From Carposina sasakii (lineage: Eukaryota; Arthropoda; Insecta; Lepidoptera; Carposinidae), in the NCBI GenBank assembly GCA_014607495.2, contig CP053169.1, positions 5,022,001-5,086,000 on the forward strand: a DNA stretch of 64,000 bases, written 5' to 3'. Of the stretch, positions 1-11,457 are shown piece by piece. The first letter of the stretch is position 1. The number at the start of each line of letters is the position of its first letter. Made by a program: the position numbers and the translations under genes. The notes beneath the pieces are model-generated. The model was not told the origin of the DNA. It saw only the letters and a list, made by a program, of their open reading frames with translations, and did not search any database.

Positions 1-594
1 TTTTAAGTTAATAATAAACTGTGACAGGAGATCCTATTTAATTGATAGAACATAGGTACATGTTTGTCAACATTATTAAAGGTCTATCTATCCTATTTGT
101 GAATCCTAATTGTGAATGAATGGACTGCCGAAATGTAAACTTCATATGAGAAAATATATGTTTACAGCCAATTCTAATGGAAATATGTTTTTTGAGTGAT
201 AGCATCCATTCGCTGGAACTTTGTTAAAATATGCTAGATATTATTAGAATAATAATTATACTATTTGGCGTCCCCTTAAGGACTATTAGGCTTTAAGTCA
301 AAAAGAAAGACAGCCATCTCTAGCAGTTACCTTCATAGATTATGTAGTCATAGAGCAACTAGGAACATCTTTAAAAAGTACTTACTATTTGGTAAAACGA
401 ACTCTATTCATAATTTTAGTTTAAAACCTAAAAAATCAAACCAAAAAATATCAAATGACAAAACACTTCTGTACACTTACAGCAAATACGATACGTGAAT
501 CACAACACTTAATTTTCGACTCTGAATAGTACGAGAGAGGGTTAAATATTAAATGTGAGCGAACTACGTATATGAAGGACGGACAGTGAGGAGA
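1..594. other. AT-rich stretch, nothing recognised
   Basis: No coding region, RNA gene or repeat family that recurs elsewhere in the window was recognised here. Short reading frames exist but show no family resemblance. Confidence 0.5.
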
Positions 595-612
595 TGCTAT
601 AAAGAATAAACA

Positions 613-690
613 AATAAAATTATTAATAAAGAAATGGAAAAAATTCTTCACCCGAGTGGGAATCGAACCCACAACCATTGCATACTATTT
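613..690 (-). repeat. tRNA-derived SINE (family S), truncated copy 1
   Basis: Read on the minus strand this carries a tRNA-like B box (GGTTCGATTCC) followed by CACTCGGGTGAAGAATTT and an A/T-rich tail, the same tail as the copies near 4.2, 11.5 and 37.6 kb. The A-box half is missing, so this copy is 5'-truncated. It is a SINE fragment, not a functional tRNA. Confidence 0.7.
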
Positions 691-738
691 ACTATTATTA
701 TTTACTGACAGTCAAATTAGCCCATAATATGATAGTAA

Positions 739-905
739 TACAAATCCTGTGCTGATGCGGAGCTTCATTAGAATACATCAGCTGCATCTACTTTCGCGCA
801 CGTCGTAAGAGTCGACTGTGGAACTCGGGCATTCTTTCAGGCAATAAGCTAGCAACTTGCTAATGCTAAACGTTGCTGGATCTTCTTTATGATCCTGCAC
901 TTCTG
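739..905 (-). repeat. Dispersed repeat family E, near-full copy
   Basis: Unclassified interspersed repeat. Its marks are a GATCCTGCAG-like start, a block resembling GTGACAAGTTGCTAGC, then GTCGACTCTTACGACATGC and an end resembling GTGAAGCCCCGCATCAGCAC. Here it reads on the minus strand. Related copies or pieces lie at about 3.98, 7.5, 10.74, 26.4, 29.3, 30.56, 31.5, 39.26, 40.5, 41.27, 49.36 and 52.5 kb. No coding capacity or clean terminal repeat was seen; it may be a SINE or a non-autonomous transposon. Confidence 0.6.
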
Positions 906-987
906 GCTATATAGGTTTTAAAGTACGTTTGTTTATAATTTAGAAAACGTATGAGTTAAAACTCATCTATGTGTTTGAGGTGTCCAT

Positions 988-1257
988 ATGCAGCTAGCAG
1001 TCTCTAGACCGTATGTAGGTAAAGTAGGTAGTTTGAATGCAGTACAGTTTGTCAAAATGTTAGCAGATTCATTCAATGAAGCCGAGGTTCTACGTATAAA
1101 TGTATTCCACATCCACATTGTAATGCCTTCACGACTACGTATCGGGGTGCCAGGGTTGCCAGCCGCAAGCATGTTTGCCCACGAAATGGATCTGTTGGCT
1201 CAGTTGATTGCCGATCGAAACTCAGAACTGACCACTAGGAATCGGATTACCAGTTAG
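988..1257 (+). CDS. Unrecognised 89-codon reading frame, doubtful
   Basis: An ATG-initiated frame of 89 codons whose base composition is visibly richer in G and C than the AT-rich DNA on either side. I recognise no domain, signal peptide or membrane segment in the predicted protein, and a shorter frame overlaps on the other strand. It could be an old exon, a retrocopy piece or a transposon fragment. No splice sites or promoter elements were identified next to it. Kept only because the composition island and open frame coincide. Confidence 0.15.
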   Translation: MQLAVSRPYVGKVGSLNAVQFVKMLADSFNEAEVLRINVFHIHIVMPSRLRIGVPGLPAASMFAHEMDLLAQLIADRNSELTTRNRITS

Positions 1258-1754
1258 TTAGACCGACCATTTTTGTTGTTTGTCCACGGTTAACAATGAA
1301 AACAAATGTTTGAGGGGCACTGTTTGTGTTTTTGACAACCCTGAATTGGTTTGATTCAATCTGGACTTTGAATTTGGAATTAGTTTAAGATGTAACATGA
1401 TAAGGCATGATTATAAAAAATAGTTAGATATAACTATATTCTAAATGCTGTCAGTTTCTCAAACGATAAACAACTGCTTAACCAACCATTGATTTACCTG
1501 TCATTTAATACCTATACTATGTTATTACAAAAGAATTTAAACATTTTTAAGCTAAACATGTCCTAAATTTGGCAGAAATGCTGTCAAATTTTGCTGTCAA
1601 ATGTCATATTTAAATCGTGCCTAACTTTAGGCGCTCTATTGTAATAACACCGATAGTATGTATTATTTGACACATTGTTAACATGAAATGTCGTTATGTT
1701 TTCGAGAATTTTAATATTACTGTCAGCATAGTCCTAACATCGGTTACCAACCCG
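1258..1754. other. Intergenic, nothing recognised
   Basis: AT-rich sequence with no recognised gene or repeat up to the LINE tail that follows. Confidence 0.4.
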
Positions 1755-1868
1755 CCTGCCCAGCGTGGTGACTATGAAAAAAATGCAAAACCCCCCTGTG
1801 GCAGTAGCCTTGTGGCGTACCCTGGGGGAGACCTACGTCCAGCGGTGGACTGCAATAGGCTAAAGAAG
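1755..1868 (+). mobile_element. Non-LTR retrotransposon (RTE-like) 3' tail
   Basis: The block from about 1810 reads TACGTCCAGCGGTGGACTGC then AATAGGCT, the same 3' end seen after the reverse-transcriptase fragment at 36.6-37.0 kb and near 53.71 and 55.09 kb. In frame it resembles the last residues of RTE-like ORFs. Severely 5'-truncated and not functional. Confidence 0.6.
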
Positions 1869-1897
1869 TCCTAACATACAAATTGTCACTTGAAATC

Positions 1898-2152
1898 GTG
1901 GTAAAGACGGCCGACTGTCAGCCGACTAGTAGGTAGTGACCCTGCCTGCGACGCCATAGGTCCTGGGTTCGAATCCCGGTAGGTGCAAACATTGATATGA
2001 TGAATATCAATGTTTGTTTCCGAGTCATGGATGTTTCTATACTTATCTAATCTATGTATTTATATACCGTTGCTTAGTACCCACGACACAAGACCTTAGG
2101 GATCTTAGTGTGGGATTAGGTTAATGTGTTGTGTAGTGTGTGTAAAAAAAAA
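1898..2152 (+). repeat. tRNA-related SINE (family T), copy 1
   Basis: Contains a B-box-like GGGTTCGAATCCCGG followed by a body with GTTTCCGAGTCATGGATG and ACGACACAAGACCTTAG, then an A-rich end. The same body recurs at 5028-5222. This indicates a tRNA-headed SINE family with a conserved body. The head here is partly degenerate. Confidence 0.65.
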
Positions 2153-3974
2153 GTTATATTGTCTCTTCTCTACGTTTTAATATTAGGAATAGGGTACATT
2201 TGACAGTTGATACGAGTAGAAGATATAAATGAGACATCTTGTATCGATCGAATTATTTTTCATTATATATTCATCAATAAAATTTTGTGAATTTGCCTCA
2301 TTAGTTACTATCGCAAATAATATACTACTAGGTACTTATTGTAAGTACTAGGTTGGTACTCTACTCACTCCCAGTTCAGTCGTCCACTCCTTAACAGTAA
2401 ATCAAGCAGACTGACTGACAACTGACGACCCCCAAATTGTCCGCAAAAAATGACATACATTTCCTACCATACAAAATTATCCCTTTAGAGCAATCGCAAA
2501 AACCCTTCATTATCATTCATTGCTGCGGCATCACCAAAAGAGCTTCCAATAAAAAACGCGACGGATATATACGTCTAATTTGCTTATACAAGTTCGACAA
2601 TCAAATATGTCATATCGTTTAGCAGAGCCTCTTTGCATGCAATCGAAGCTAAAAACATCGAACACAGCACATCCTGTGATGAAAGAGCTCAAAAAAGGAT
2701 TGAACTTGATATAGGCCCAATTAAATACGAAAGAAAGGCTAAGTGATGCGGGATAGAGGGTATAAATCAGTTTAGTGGATGTTAATTATGGTAATCAGGA
2801 TGTCCCTTTTCTCCGTTTTTATTAGTTCCTTTTTTAAAGTACAATTTGCGTGATTGTTCGTAATAGTTCTGGAATTGAATGAGGTTTGATATCATGTTTG
2901 TTTTGCTTTTTAATTCGTGGTGCGTTTAATTTTATTTTTGATCTGATGTAAAATTTTATGGAATGTTCCTTTTTATTGGCCTGGTACTGGTACAATTTTT
3001 TTGAGTTCAGTATAATTGTTTGATAGAGAAAACGAATAGTTAGCGGCGAATACGTAGTAGATGACATGAAGATAGCATCTTTTTTATTTGCTTCTCGTAC
3101 GTCTATGACATCGGTTTTATGTTGTCAATTTTTGCAGTGTTTTGTTAATAGAATTTATTAAATCAAGTATGATAAATTATGCACATACTCGTATCATGTT
3201 TGTCAAATAAAAATTTAAAAAACAAGCTGGATAATAATTTTAATTTCTGGACACAATGTCGCTTCGCAAACCTACGAACTAATTTTGTAAATGCCTTTTA
3301 CTTACAGGCGTGTTTAATTATTGTTTATTGCATACTTTTCTTGGCATTAATCTAACTTCATAGCGTTTGTAAAGAATAGCCATTATGTTGTTATAATAGT
3401 TGAAGAAGAACCAGAATAGAAAGTCGAAAGGTTTTTATCTCAAAATCACAAAATTGAAACAGAAAACACAGTACCTACCTATGTAAATGCACAAATAAAA
3501 ATCATTAACTTTCCCTATTGCACACAGGTAGGTACCTAAATATGTAAAATTATTATAATAACCGTAACAAGTCGTCGTTACCATCAATAGAATTAGAAGA
3601 AGTGCAATTAAGCCTGTATTAGCGCTAACAAAATCTATTATAGAGGTATTATAACACAATTATAGATAATTTAGTTTGTTTTTGTGGCGATAAATTACGT
3701 TGGTTGTAAAGGTGTTCCCTCACTCGGAACTAATATACTTGTAGTGGATCGAGAGTTGTACTAACAATTCAGTCAGTGATAGCAGATATATAATAACGTT
3801 GCTTTGAATAACTTCATGCAAATATTTAAACGTGGAAGTGCTTCTGTCGATCTGTTTGAAAAAGGTGTACATATGACGGGATTTAGCCAAAGAAAGAAAT
3901 ATCCCATGAAATTCCTGAAAAAACCTTTTGTTTTATGGCAGTTAGTACATACATACTGTATTCCCAAAATGGGG
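2153..3974. other. Long AT-rich intergenic stretch
   Basis: No gene, tRNA or member of the window's repeat families was recognised. Several 60-77-codon frames occur on both strands without recognisable content. Confidence 0.4.
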
Positions 3975-4045
3975 AAGCGAGAACTGCAGGATTAAAAGAG
4001 AGATCCTGCAGCCTCGTTAAGCATAGTGAGAAAGGGAAAAGTTGC
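3975..4045 (+). repeat. Repeat family E, left-end fragment
   Basis: Matches the left part of family E (GAACTGCAGGATTAAAAG, then a GATCCTGCAG block). The right part is absent. Confidence 0.5.
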
Positions 4046-4134
4046 TACTTCATCGCCACAGAGAAAGTTATAGCAAACATATAGGTAGATTAATAATCAA
4101 GAATGCAATATGACAGCAGATTGAAATAAATGTA

Positions 4135-4330
4135 ATTTTTTCATAAAATTATTAATAAAGAAAATGGAAAAAATTCTTCACCCGAGTGGGAATCGAACCC
4201 ACGACCATTGCAAACCGTGCCAGCCGCTATAACTACTAAGCCACCGGGTCAATTACTCGGATGACGAATTTTACCATCTCTTTTCTAAATTACATATTGG
4301 CAACGTTATTCTTCATCCCGATAATTTTTT
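4135..4330 (-). repeat. tRNA-derived SINE (family S), full copy 2
   Basis: On the minus strand an A-box-like GTGGCTTAGTAG and a perfect B box GGTTCGATTCC sit about 40 nt apart, followed by GAAGAATTTTTTCC and an A/T tail. Upstream of the tRNA-like part is a conserved leader (AGATGGTAAAATTCGTCATCC) shared with the copy at 37.6 kb, so the element begins before the tRNA homology. Confidence 0.75.
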
Positions 4331-4721
4331 CAGTCATTCCGTATTAAGCTTATTTAGTGCTATGTTAGGTCTGCTATCTATTACATATTACCTCTATTAC
4401 AGCTACGTTAAAAATTGCATTTTTACCGCGTTTCCTTTGTCTAGCTCGTGAAGAAAATTATAATATGGTAGCATTTCCATTTAAAGGAAAGTAAAGGATA
4501 AGATGTTAATAACCGTAGTACATAATCATGGGCCAATTTTTACAAGAAACCTAACCTGGTTAACCTAAAGCTCGCTTTAGGTACCTAATTAATATTAAAT
4601 AAATACTCGTAGTTATCAGCTTGTTCGGACAATAGATCAAACATCACCTGACATAAATCATTGGATTTATGCTTTGATACAAGTTTCATTTTAACCAGTT
4701 ACTAGTACCTAAGTACCTACA

Positions 4722-5028
4722 AGCGGTGATAGCCCAGTGGTTAAGACGTTTTATCTTTGGCCTGTACTTACCAATGAATTTATTTCATGTACAGATTTTA
4801 ATGTTACAAAATTGTCACTTAGCTCGTGCCTCGGAAAGCACGTAGAACCGTTGGTCCTCCGGTCGTGTCGGCTTTCCGTCCCATCGGACTGTGAGAGTGA
4901 CGGAATAGAGAGTGCATCTGTATTTGCACGCACACCTGTGCACTATAATATCTCCTGCGTACCTGGCCAATCTCCGTAGAGATTGGTCGCCTTGGCCGAA
5001 ATACGGTCGGAGATCATCATCACATACT
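4722..5028 (+). repeat. tRNA-headed SINE with a LINE-like 3' tail
   Basis: Starts with a tRNA-like head (GGTGATAGCCCAGTGGTTAA) and ends with GTCGCCTTGGCCGAAATA, CGGTCGGAGATCATCATCA. That 3' end closely resembles the tail after the LINE fragments at 54.59 and 55.96 kb (GTCGCCATGACCGAAATTGG, TCGGAGGTCATCATTATC). Sharing of the tail suggests mobilisation by that LINE. Overlapping frames of 60 and 80 codons inside it are not genes. Confidence 0.65.
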
Positions 5029-5222
5029 ACCTAAGGCACCATAGGTCCTGGATTCGAATTGGTTGCAAACATAAAGATGTGATGAATATCGCTGTTTGTT
5101 TCCGAGTCATGGATGCATGGATGTCTCTATAATTATCTATGTACGAGTATTAGTACCCACGACACAAGACCTTAGAGATCTTAGTGTGGGACTAGTTTAG
5201 AGTATTGTTAAGTGTGTCAAAG
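5029..5222 (+). repeat. SINE family T, copy 2, head missing
   Basis: Shares CATAGGTCCTG, GTTTCCGAGTCATGGATG and ACGACACAAGACCTTAGAG with the copy at 1898-2152. Its head is replaced by the neighbouring SINE, so the two form a composite, either by insertion or by template switching. Confidence 0.6.
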
Positions 5223-5242
5223 GAAGTAAGTAGGTACATAAA

Positions 5243-6075
5243 TCTATACTAATATATTAATATATATAATATTATAAAGCTGAAGAGTTTGTTTGTTTGT
5301 TTGTTTGTTTGTTTGTTTGATTGAACGCGCTAATCTCCGGAACTACTGGGTCGAATTAAAAAATTCTTTTTGTGTTGGATAGTCCATTTATCGAGGAAGG
5401 CTTTAGGCTATATATCATCACAGTGCGACCAATAGGGACGAAGAATAAGAGGAAAATGTGGAAAAAACGGGGAAAATTATTCAACTTTGGAGACTTCCGT
5501 TGCGTGCGCTGCGTAAACGGTTCAAGTTATCCAAAAAATATGTATGAAAGAATAAAATGACGTAGAAATGATATGAAAGAAAAAAATTGAAGGTCTAGAC
5601 TGCCTGATGCAGAACCCTTAGCAGCCCAGCTAAACTTTGAGAGATATGAAAATACCGTCTTAGGAAAAGTTGCTCAGCATGATAAGCACTTTCTAATAAC
5701 GTAATAAAATTGAAGGTCTAGATAACCTGATGCAGAACCCTTAACAGCCCAGCTAAATTTTGAGAGATATGAAAATACCGTCTCAGGAAAAGTTATTCAA
5801 CATTTTAAAAGAATTCAATTCCCTATTAAGTTATCTTTTGCTGTAACAATTAATAAATCACAGGGGCAAACGTTTAAACACGTTGGAATTGACTTACGTT
5901 AAGACTGCTTTTCACACGGCCAATTATATGTCGCGTTGTCAAGATCGGGTTGCGGAGAAAATCAGTATGTTCTTCTGCCACAAGAAAATAAAACAAAAAA
6001 TATAATTTACGCAGAAGTACTTTAAAATATTTTATTCTGTTTGTTGACGCGGACGAAGTCGCGGGCAACAGCTAG
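5243..6075 (+). mobile_element. Helitron with helicase remnant
   Basis: The left end begins A|TCTATACTAATAT and the right end is a GC-rich hairpin (GCGGACGAAGTCGC) followed by CTAG|T. That is the expected Helitron structure: insertion between A and T, 5' TC, 3' hairpin plus CTRR. Positions about 5806-6024 translate to the end of a Pif1-like Helitron helicase, including [10 protein letters not shown] and SHGQLYVALSR, with a stop codon between them. The rest of Rep-Hel is gone, so the copy cannot move on its own. An internal block near 5590-5700 is repeated at about 5708-5800. Confidence 0.8.
5282..5320. repeat. (GTTT)n microsatellite in the Helitron 5' region
   Basis: About seven GTTT units in a row, at the usual place near the left end of lepidopteran Helitrons. 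Confidence 0.85.
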
Positions 6076-6730
6076 TATATAATATTTATAGTCAGTTCAA
6101 GATGGCCGACTTAACTCTAAATTACATTTCAAGTACCTATATAATACTATCTTCTCCACTAGTTTCCATCACACCAATGATTGCGCAAAATGCAAATAAT
6201 TGTAGCAAAGCCATAATTTATCTTTGCGGGTAGACACCCCACGTTTCCTTCGACCGGAACAGCAGCCATTTTGTGCACGCGGCGGGAAGCTAGACGCACG
6301 CGCAACGCCGCTCTACTTCCGCTTCTGCATGAGTCTGACTATCTGTAGAAAAATATTTTTGTTTAAATTGAAATGTTTGTGTTGAATTAGATTTATTGTG
6401 AAGTTTAGAGACCTCTTTAGTGTTAAGATTTATGTTGGCTACTTTAGTGACTGTCGATTGCAACATCACGACCATTAAATATAAGGGAACTTTAGAGAGA
6501 GAGAAATGTGACTTAATAATACTTAACGTGGAGTGACGTGGACATAATAAGTCCTTATTATTTACGGCCTATTTATATGATACCATTTTCTTGAACATTT
6601 AAGAGCAAATATTGGTAACAACTTGAACATTGTGTTAAAAATGACAGCTTAGAATAAAATTGTTTGCAACAGGAAAGAAAATTGAATCATGTACGAGTAG
6701 GTAAATAAACTGACTTTAAAAAAATTTAAC
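6076..6730. other. Intergenic with a GC-rich patch at 6240-6330
   Basis: No coding region recognised. The patch at about 6240-6330 is richer in GC and CpG than its surroundings and could be a promoter or 5' UTR, but I see no TATA-Inr pair or splice donor that would decide this. Confidence 0.3.
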
Positions 6731-6893
6731 CGACTTCAAACTTTAACTACAAAAGAGATAAATATAAGTATCACGTTAGCCCTACATATATAGTTTCCAT
6801 CGACCAATTGCATTACTGTCTTCAAACTCCTAACCGTTAAAAAAAATTTTACATACAGACGAATTGATAATCTCCTCCTTTTTTTGAAGTCGT
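6731..6893. mobile_element. Short inverted-repeat element with CCGACTTCAAA ends
   Basis: The left end reads TTAA-CCGACTTCAAAC and the right end, reversed, reads TTAAACGACTTCAAAA. TTAA therefore stands at both outer edges, either as part of the terminal repeat or as a target duplication. The same terminal motif occurs at 53226. No ORF; a non-autonomous element of unassigned superfamily. Confidence 0.5.
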
Positions 6894-8000
6894 TTAATGA
6901 GGCTTTAGCTATAGATTTTAGATCCTAAGCAAAAAAAGGCACTATTTATATTTTTACACCACTTTTAATTTATTACTCAATAATACTAAACGTAGACACA
7001 TACGAGTAAGCCTCTGTTCGTTAGCTGTCAGCTATCTTCAGATAACTGTTATTTTAGATCCTAAGCTTAGAAAGGTTGAAAAAAATCTCAATGGTAAAAA
7101 ATTTGACCACACAGAAGACCTAGTTTTTATTAATATTACTCATAACGCTACCAGCTTTCTTAAGCAGTAAATAAAGTAATTACTCATCCTATATCCAACT
7201 ACACATTCATCACTTAATTCATAACCAAATGAACCCCGGTTCTTATTGAGCTGATATGAAGATTGACGTAGAAAGCCATCAATTCTGCCTGTCTGTTAAT
7301 CTATGCTGGTATATCCGATTACAGTGGATCATAGAATTAGGATTTTATACACATCTTAACGTAGTATAAAACAAAGTTGATTCCCGCTGTCTGTATGTAT
7401 GATCAGATCTAGATCAAAATAAAACTACGCAACGAATTTTGACGTGTTTTTTAAATAGATAGTGTGATCCAAGAAAAAGGTCTATTAAGTGTAAAAGGAG
7501 ATACAGCTATGCTGATGCATGGTTTCACTAGAATACATATTCATTCATCTATATCCTCTATTCTATTCTTTCATATAATAAAACCGTTACTGGTCGCTGT
7601 TAATACACGCTAATCTCAGAAACGGCTTAACCGATTTGAATGCAGATTTTTGAAATATATTGTAATGGGCATCACTAAGCATTTAGTTTTATTTTATTTG
7701 TTTGCAGCGAATAGGTTCCGAAACTACTGCAGTCTACTGCGGCGTCTATTAGTACATAAGTAAGTACACAAACAACATCTTTCAGTACTATATGTAGGTA
7801 TTATGTATGTCACTCTAGTATATATATTAATATCGGACCCACCACGTAGGTAATTTATTACCTTTTTTACGCATTCTGACACCATTTACGCACATGCCCT
7901 ATTTTAGCGTAAAGAATGCACTAATGACTCTTATTGGACTAATTAAGTTACTTACAGATCATATATATTAATTAATTGTTAGTGTATGTGCCTCCATTTG
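6894..8000. other. Intergenic, scattered repeat scraps
   Basis: Contains a short piece of family E near 7505-7540 and a Helitron-type internal block near 7600-7650 (ACACGCTAATCTCAGAAACG). No gene seen. Confidence 0.4.
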
Positions 8001-8048
8001 TTTGTTTATCCGAATGGTCACTCCGGAGTGACCGTTCGGATAAACAAA
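8001..8048. repeat. 48-bp near-perfect palindrome
   Basis: Arms 8001-8024 and 8025-8048 meet at CTCC|GGAG with no loop and pair at 23 of 24 positions (mismatch 8015/8034). AATT/TTAA-rich sequence lies on both sides. It has no copy elsewhere in the window and could extrude as a cruciform. Confidence 0.8.
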
Positions 8049-10249
8049 TTAATTAACGGACTGGATATAGTGGAAAGATACGTAATAGTAGTAGTTAATA
8101 GTAATACTTACATGTATAACAGTAAATAATCAACCCGAATAAGTTATTCTCCAATTATACATAATTACTACATTTTATACCCCCTCTGGTAAGCATGAAC
8201 CACTCAACAGTCCATAACTATAGAATAGAATAATGGAAAGTATGTAAAAGCGCTTACCTTAAGTCAGCTTCATCCTTTTTCTTGCTGTCACACGCACCCT
8301 GTTTAGATTATAGTCATTTAATTATCTCCCTTTGTGTCACGAAGTGGTTTTTAATTACAATTTACAAGTTGCTATGTACCGTTATTATTCCTTCAATAGG
8401 ATAAAAACTGAACTGGAATGCCGACTTTCCTTTATTGCTGTCCACCTAATGTAGGTTTAATTGAAAAGTCCTTAAATAACTCAGTTCTTGTAGAATAGGT
8501 TAATAAACGTAGATTGACACCAGTACCACCATTTAATAGTAAAGACTTTTATCCTTATCTATTGTTAAAAATTGCAATACATACGAGACAGAGATCAAAT
8601 TCATAGATCGTAGATCAAAACTTCTGTTAAGTATCTTCATTTAAATTTTTTTACAGGTTATTGCGATTTATAATATTATTAGTTAAAGCTCATTGGACAT
8701 AATACTTTTTTGACAAAAATTTGTCACAAAACTGTAACCTACTAATAAAAATTATTAATAACGCATTTACCAATAATATTTTAGGACTAGAAACTTGACA
8801 GAAAAACCATTTTTATTTTACCCCCAGCTTCTCTCTCACAATTCGCGTAAATATTGAATAATAAATCATTCTCGACCAGCAAATATTTCGTATTGTTTTG
8901 CAAACTTCTGCCTAACATTTTTGGAGATGACCACACGTAGAAATCTACATATCCGACATTCTCGATAAAATAACGGCTCAATTGTCAAAAATTGCAGTGT
9001 GAAATTTTGCCCTTGCTCTACCAAAGGTGCGATATGTATAGCACACGCAAATATAGCATTAATTTATGTACCCCACCTAACCCCATCTATCTTTATGTAC
9101 CGAGGACCATGGCTGCAACACTTGACTCCAGTATTTCCTCCAGAAAGCTATGAATAATGAAAACCCATAAACACTCCGACCACTCGAGCTTACACCATCA
9201 CTGACTGAGGGTAGGGTAGAACAGATGAATAAGGTTCTCCAAGGGAAATATTTTTAATACATATTTTTCTGTTATTGCCTAGTTAATACCTACTATTTCT
9301 TACTTACTTTACTCGCATTGATGAACAAACAAACTTTAAATCCTAAGATTTCTTCCAAAATGAGGACTCTACTTACGAATTCATTATACCTACATTATTG
9401 GTTGGAGAATATGTCATCATCACATTGCATGAATACCAATTTCAATGCTGTAATGATGTTGGCTTCGGCTATAAAATAGAAAGATAAAAAAAATATATTT
9501 CCCGCCACACGTATGGGTATGTGACCTTTTTAAAAGGAATATCCATTTTATAGTAAAGAAGCGTTAGCTGGGCAGGTTTCTAGCTTAGGTAAGGAAAATT
9601 CGGTAGGTAATAAGAGGCGTATTTTCTATAAGGACGAATAAATGATATCCAAATCTTTAACTTGGATTGGATGAAGAAATAAGTTCCAAAGTTTATTTTT
9701 TATTTTTTATTTTTTTTTATTTAGGACAACAAACAGTTACACAATACATATATGTAAACAACATTGTATAAAAGAGTAGATAATTGAGTAACCCACTGCG
9801 TTGACCACGAACTTAATAAATATACAGAGATTTAAAAAAAAAGTTCGTCATTCTGAGGCATTTATACGGAGATTTTCAAGCCAAATTGGCCTAAATTTCC
9901 TTTAGTTATATATATTTCACCTGGACCATCACTGCCTCAACTACCTAACCGGCCATTCAGCAGAACCGTGAAAACTCCCAGTCTTGTAGAGCCGTGGCAT
10001 TAGCGGAGTCCTGCGCCGTATCGCGCTTTGATCTCCTCCCGCAGGAGTGTTTGTCTGTTTGTCCTCATGAGCGCAGCCTCAATACGTCACCAGGCAAAGA
10101 TTATAGATACAGAGGTGATACTTTTCAAAACTATCAAGGATAGATGCCTATGTTTTCTATCTAAATTGTTGAAGAAAGCTGCGCCCTTGGAAACTAGCGA
10201 TAGTTTTAGTAACATACGTACATACGGCTTTGTAGATCCTAAAGCTATA
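8049..10249. other. Long AT-rich intergenic stretch
   Basis: No gene or repeat family recognised; a T-rich tract lies near 9695-9720. A frame running 10028-10399 crosses into the MITE that follows and has no recognisable content. Confidence 0.4.
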
Positions 10250-10725
10250 CAGGGTGTTTGTGACAACCAGGAAAATATTGATATGGTGACTTCAGACCAT
10301 GATTCTGATATGAAAACCAGTGAAAATTTTTGCAGGAAAATTCCAAAATTTTCCGACTTTTTTTCATTTTTTCACGACAAAATAGTGTGGTTCGTTTAAG
10401 TAGGCCTTTAATAATGATTTAAAAATAAAATTTTAACGTTTGGACGATTTTCAAAAAAAAAGTTCCTTTCAAAAACGTTCAATTAACTGATCAACCCCAA
10501 AGGACAGTCACAAATGATTTAAAAAAACAGAAATGTATCACATAATAACCAATAAACCTATTTAAATAGTCACAGGACCCTCCGATATAATTGGCGCGAA
10601 AAGCAAACATTGCGTATAATCAAATCAAAAAATAATTTCCTGCGAGTAATAACACTGTCGTATAACTCAAAACAATGGTACTTCTTCAGTATCTCAGTAT
10701 TTGCCTGGCTGTCAAAAACACCCTG
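10250..10725. mobile_element. MITE family B, copy 1
   Basis: Ends are CAGGGTGTTTGTGACAACC and, reversed, CAGGGTGTTTTTGACAGCC, flanked by TA on both sides, so a Tc1/mariner-type non-autonomous element is likely. The interior has a short palindrome of AAAATTTTC blocks. Other copies: 26542-27412 and 36104-36557. Confidence 0.75.
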
Positions 10726-10740
10726 TAGGTAATTAGCATA

Positions 10741-10883
10741 GCAGAGATCTAATAGACGTTAATGATCAGTGCCAAGTTTCTAGCTTATTGCCGAAGTTCC
10801 ATATAGTCGACTCTTACGACATGCACGGAAGGAGAAGCATCTGATGTATTCTAGTGAAGCCCCGCATCAACACAGGATTTTAA
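10741..10883 (+). repeat. Repeat family E, right-half copy
   Basis: Contains GTCGACTCTTACGACATGC, GGAAGGAGAAGCATCTGATG and GTGAAGCCCCGCATCAACAC, the right half of family E, lying just right of MITE B copy 1. Confidence 0.65.
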
Positions 10884-11457
10884 TGGTTTTAGTAAGTTCC
10901 CGTTAAACGTAATACTTGAATAACGTTACCATATACAGAAAATCTGTTTCTCCCAAGAAAATTACAACTAGTAGGTAAATATAAAAAAAATAAGAAGCAT
11001 TTCACACGCAAAGAAATTTCCCATCTGCAACTCCTAATCTCTGCGCCTCCAAGCACTGTTTTCTATAGGAGATTTATATCGGCGGATGAGACCGTCACTA
11101 TTGCGCCGCAATTTGTGGATAGATAGGGCGATAAACAACCCGGGAATGGAAGGGAATGTTTGCTTTTGTAAGGATTCCTATTTGTGAAAGTGTGCGCAAA
11201 AAAGTGACAAGCTGTATGGGCTTGGTTTAGCGATTTGGTGGCGTACGGTATAGTGACGTCATAGAATAGAATAATTCGGTAGTCAAAATACTTAGGTAGG
11301 TATTTATTACGGTCGATATTGTGTTAGTGTTTGAATAAAGGCAATTGGAAATTGTGTTATGGATTCTGGTCCAAACGTTTTGCAGGTGTGTAATTTTTCT
11401 CAAGAATTATAGAAATTTTAAGAATAAATTATTATAAATTATAATAAATAATTGACA
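10884..11457. other. Intergenic; weak candidate first exon near 11359
   Basis: At 11359 an ATG opens nine codons ending CAG|GTGTGT, which resembles a coding start followed by a splice donor. The upstream 300 bp is less AT-rich than average. No downstream exon was found within reach, so this stays a possibility only. Confidence 0.2.

Noticed and set aside
4182..4253. Functional tRNA gene on the minus strand
   Set aside because: Same leader and tail as other family S copies; the tRNA-like fold is incomplete.
6731..6893. piggyBac element because of TTAA flanks
   Set aside because: TTAA may be part of the ends in this family and the terminal bases do not match piggyBac-type ends as I know them; left unassigned.
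10028..10399. 123-codon frame
   Set aside because: Runs into MITE family B and has no recognisable content before it.
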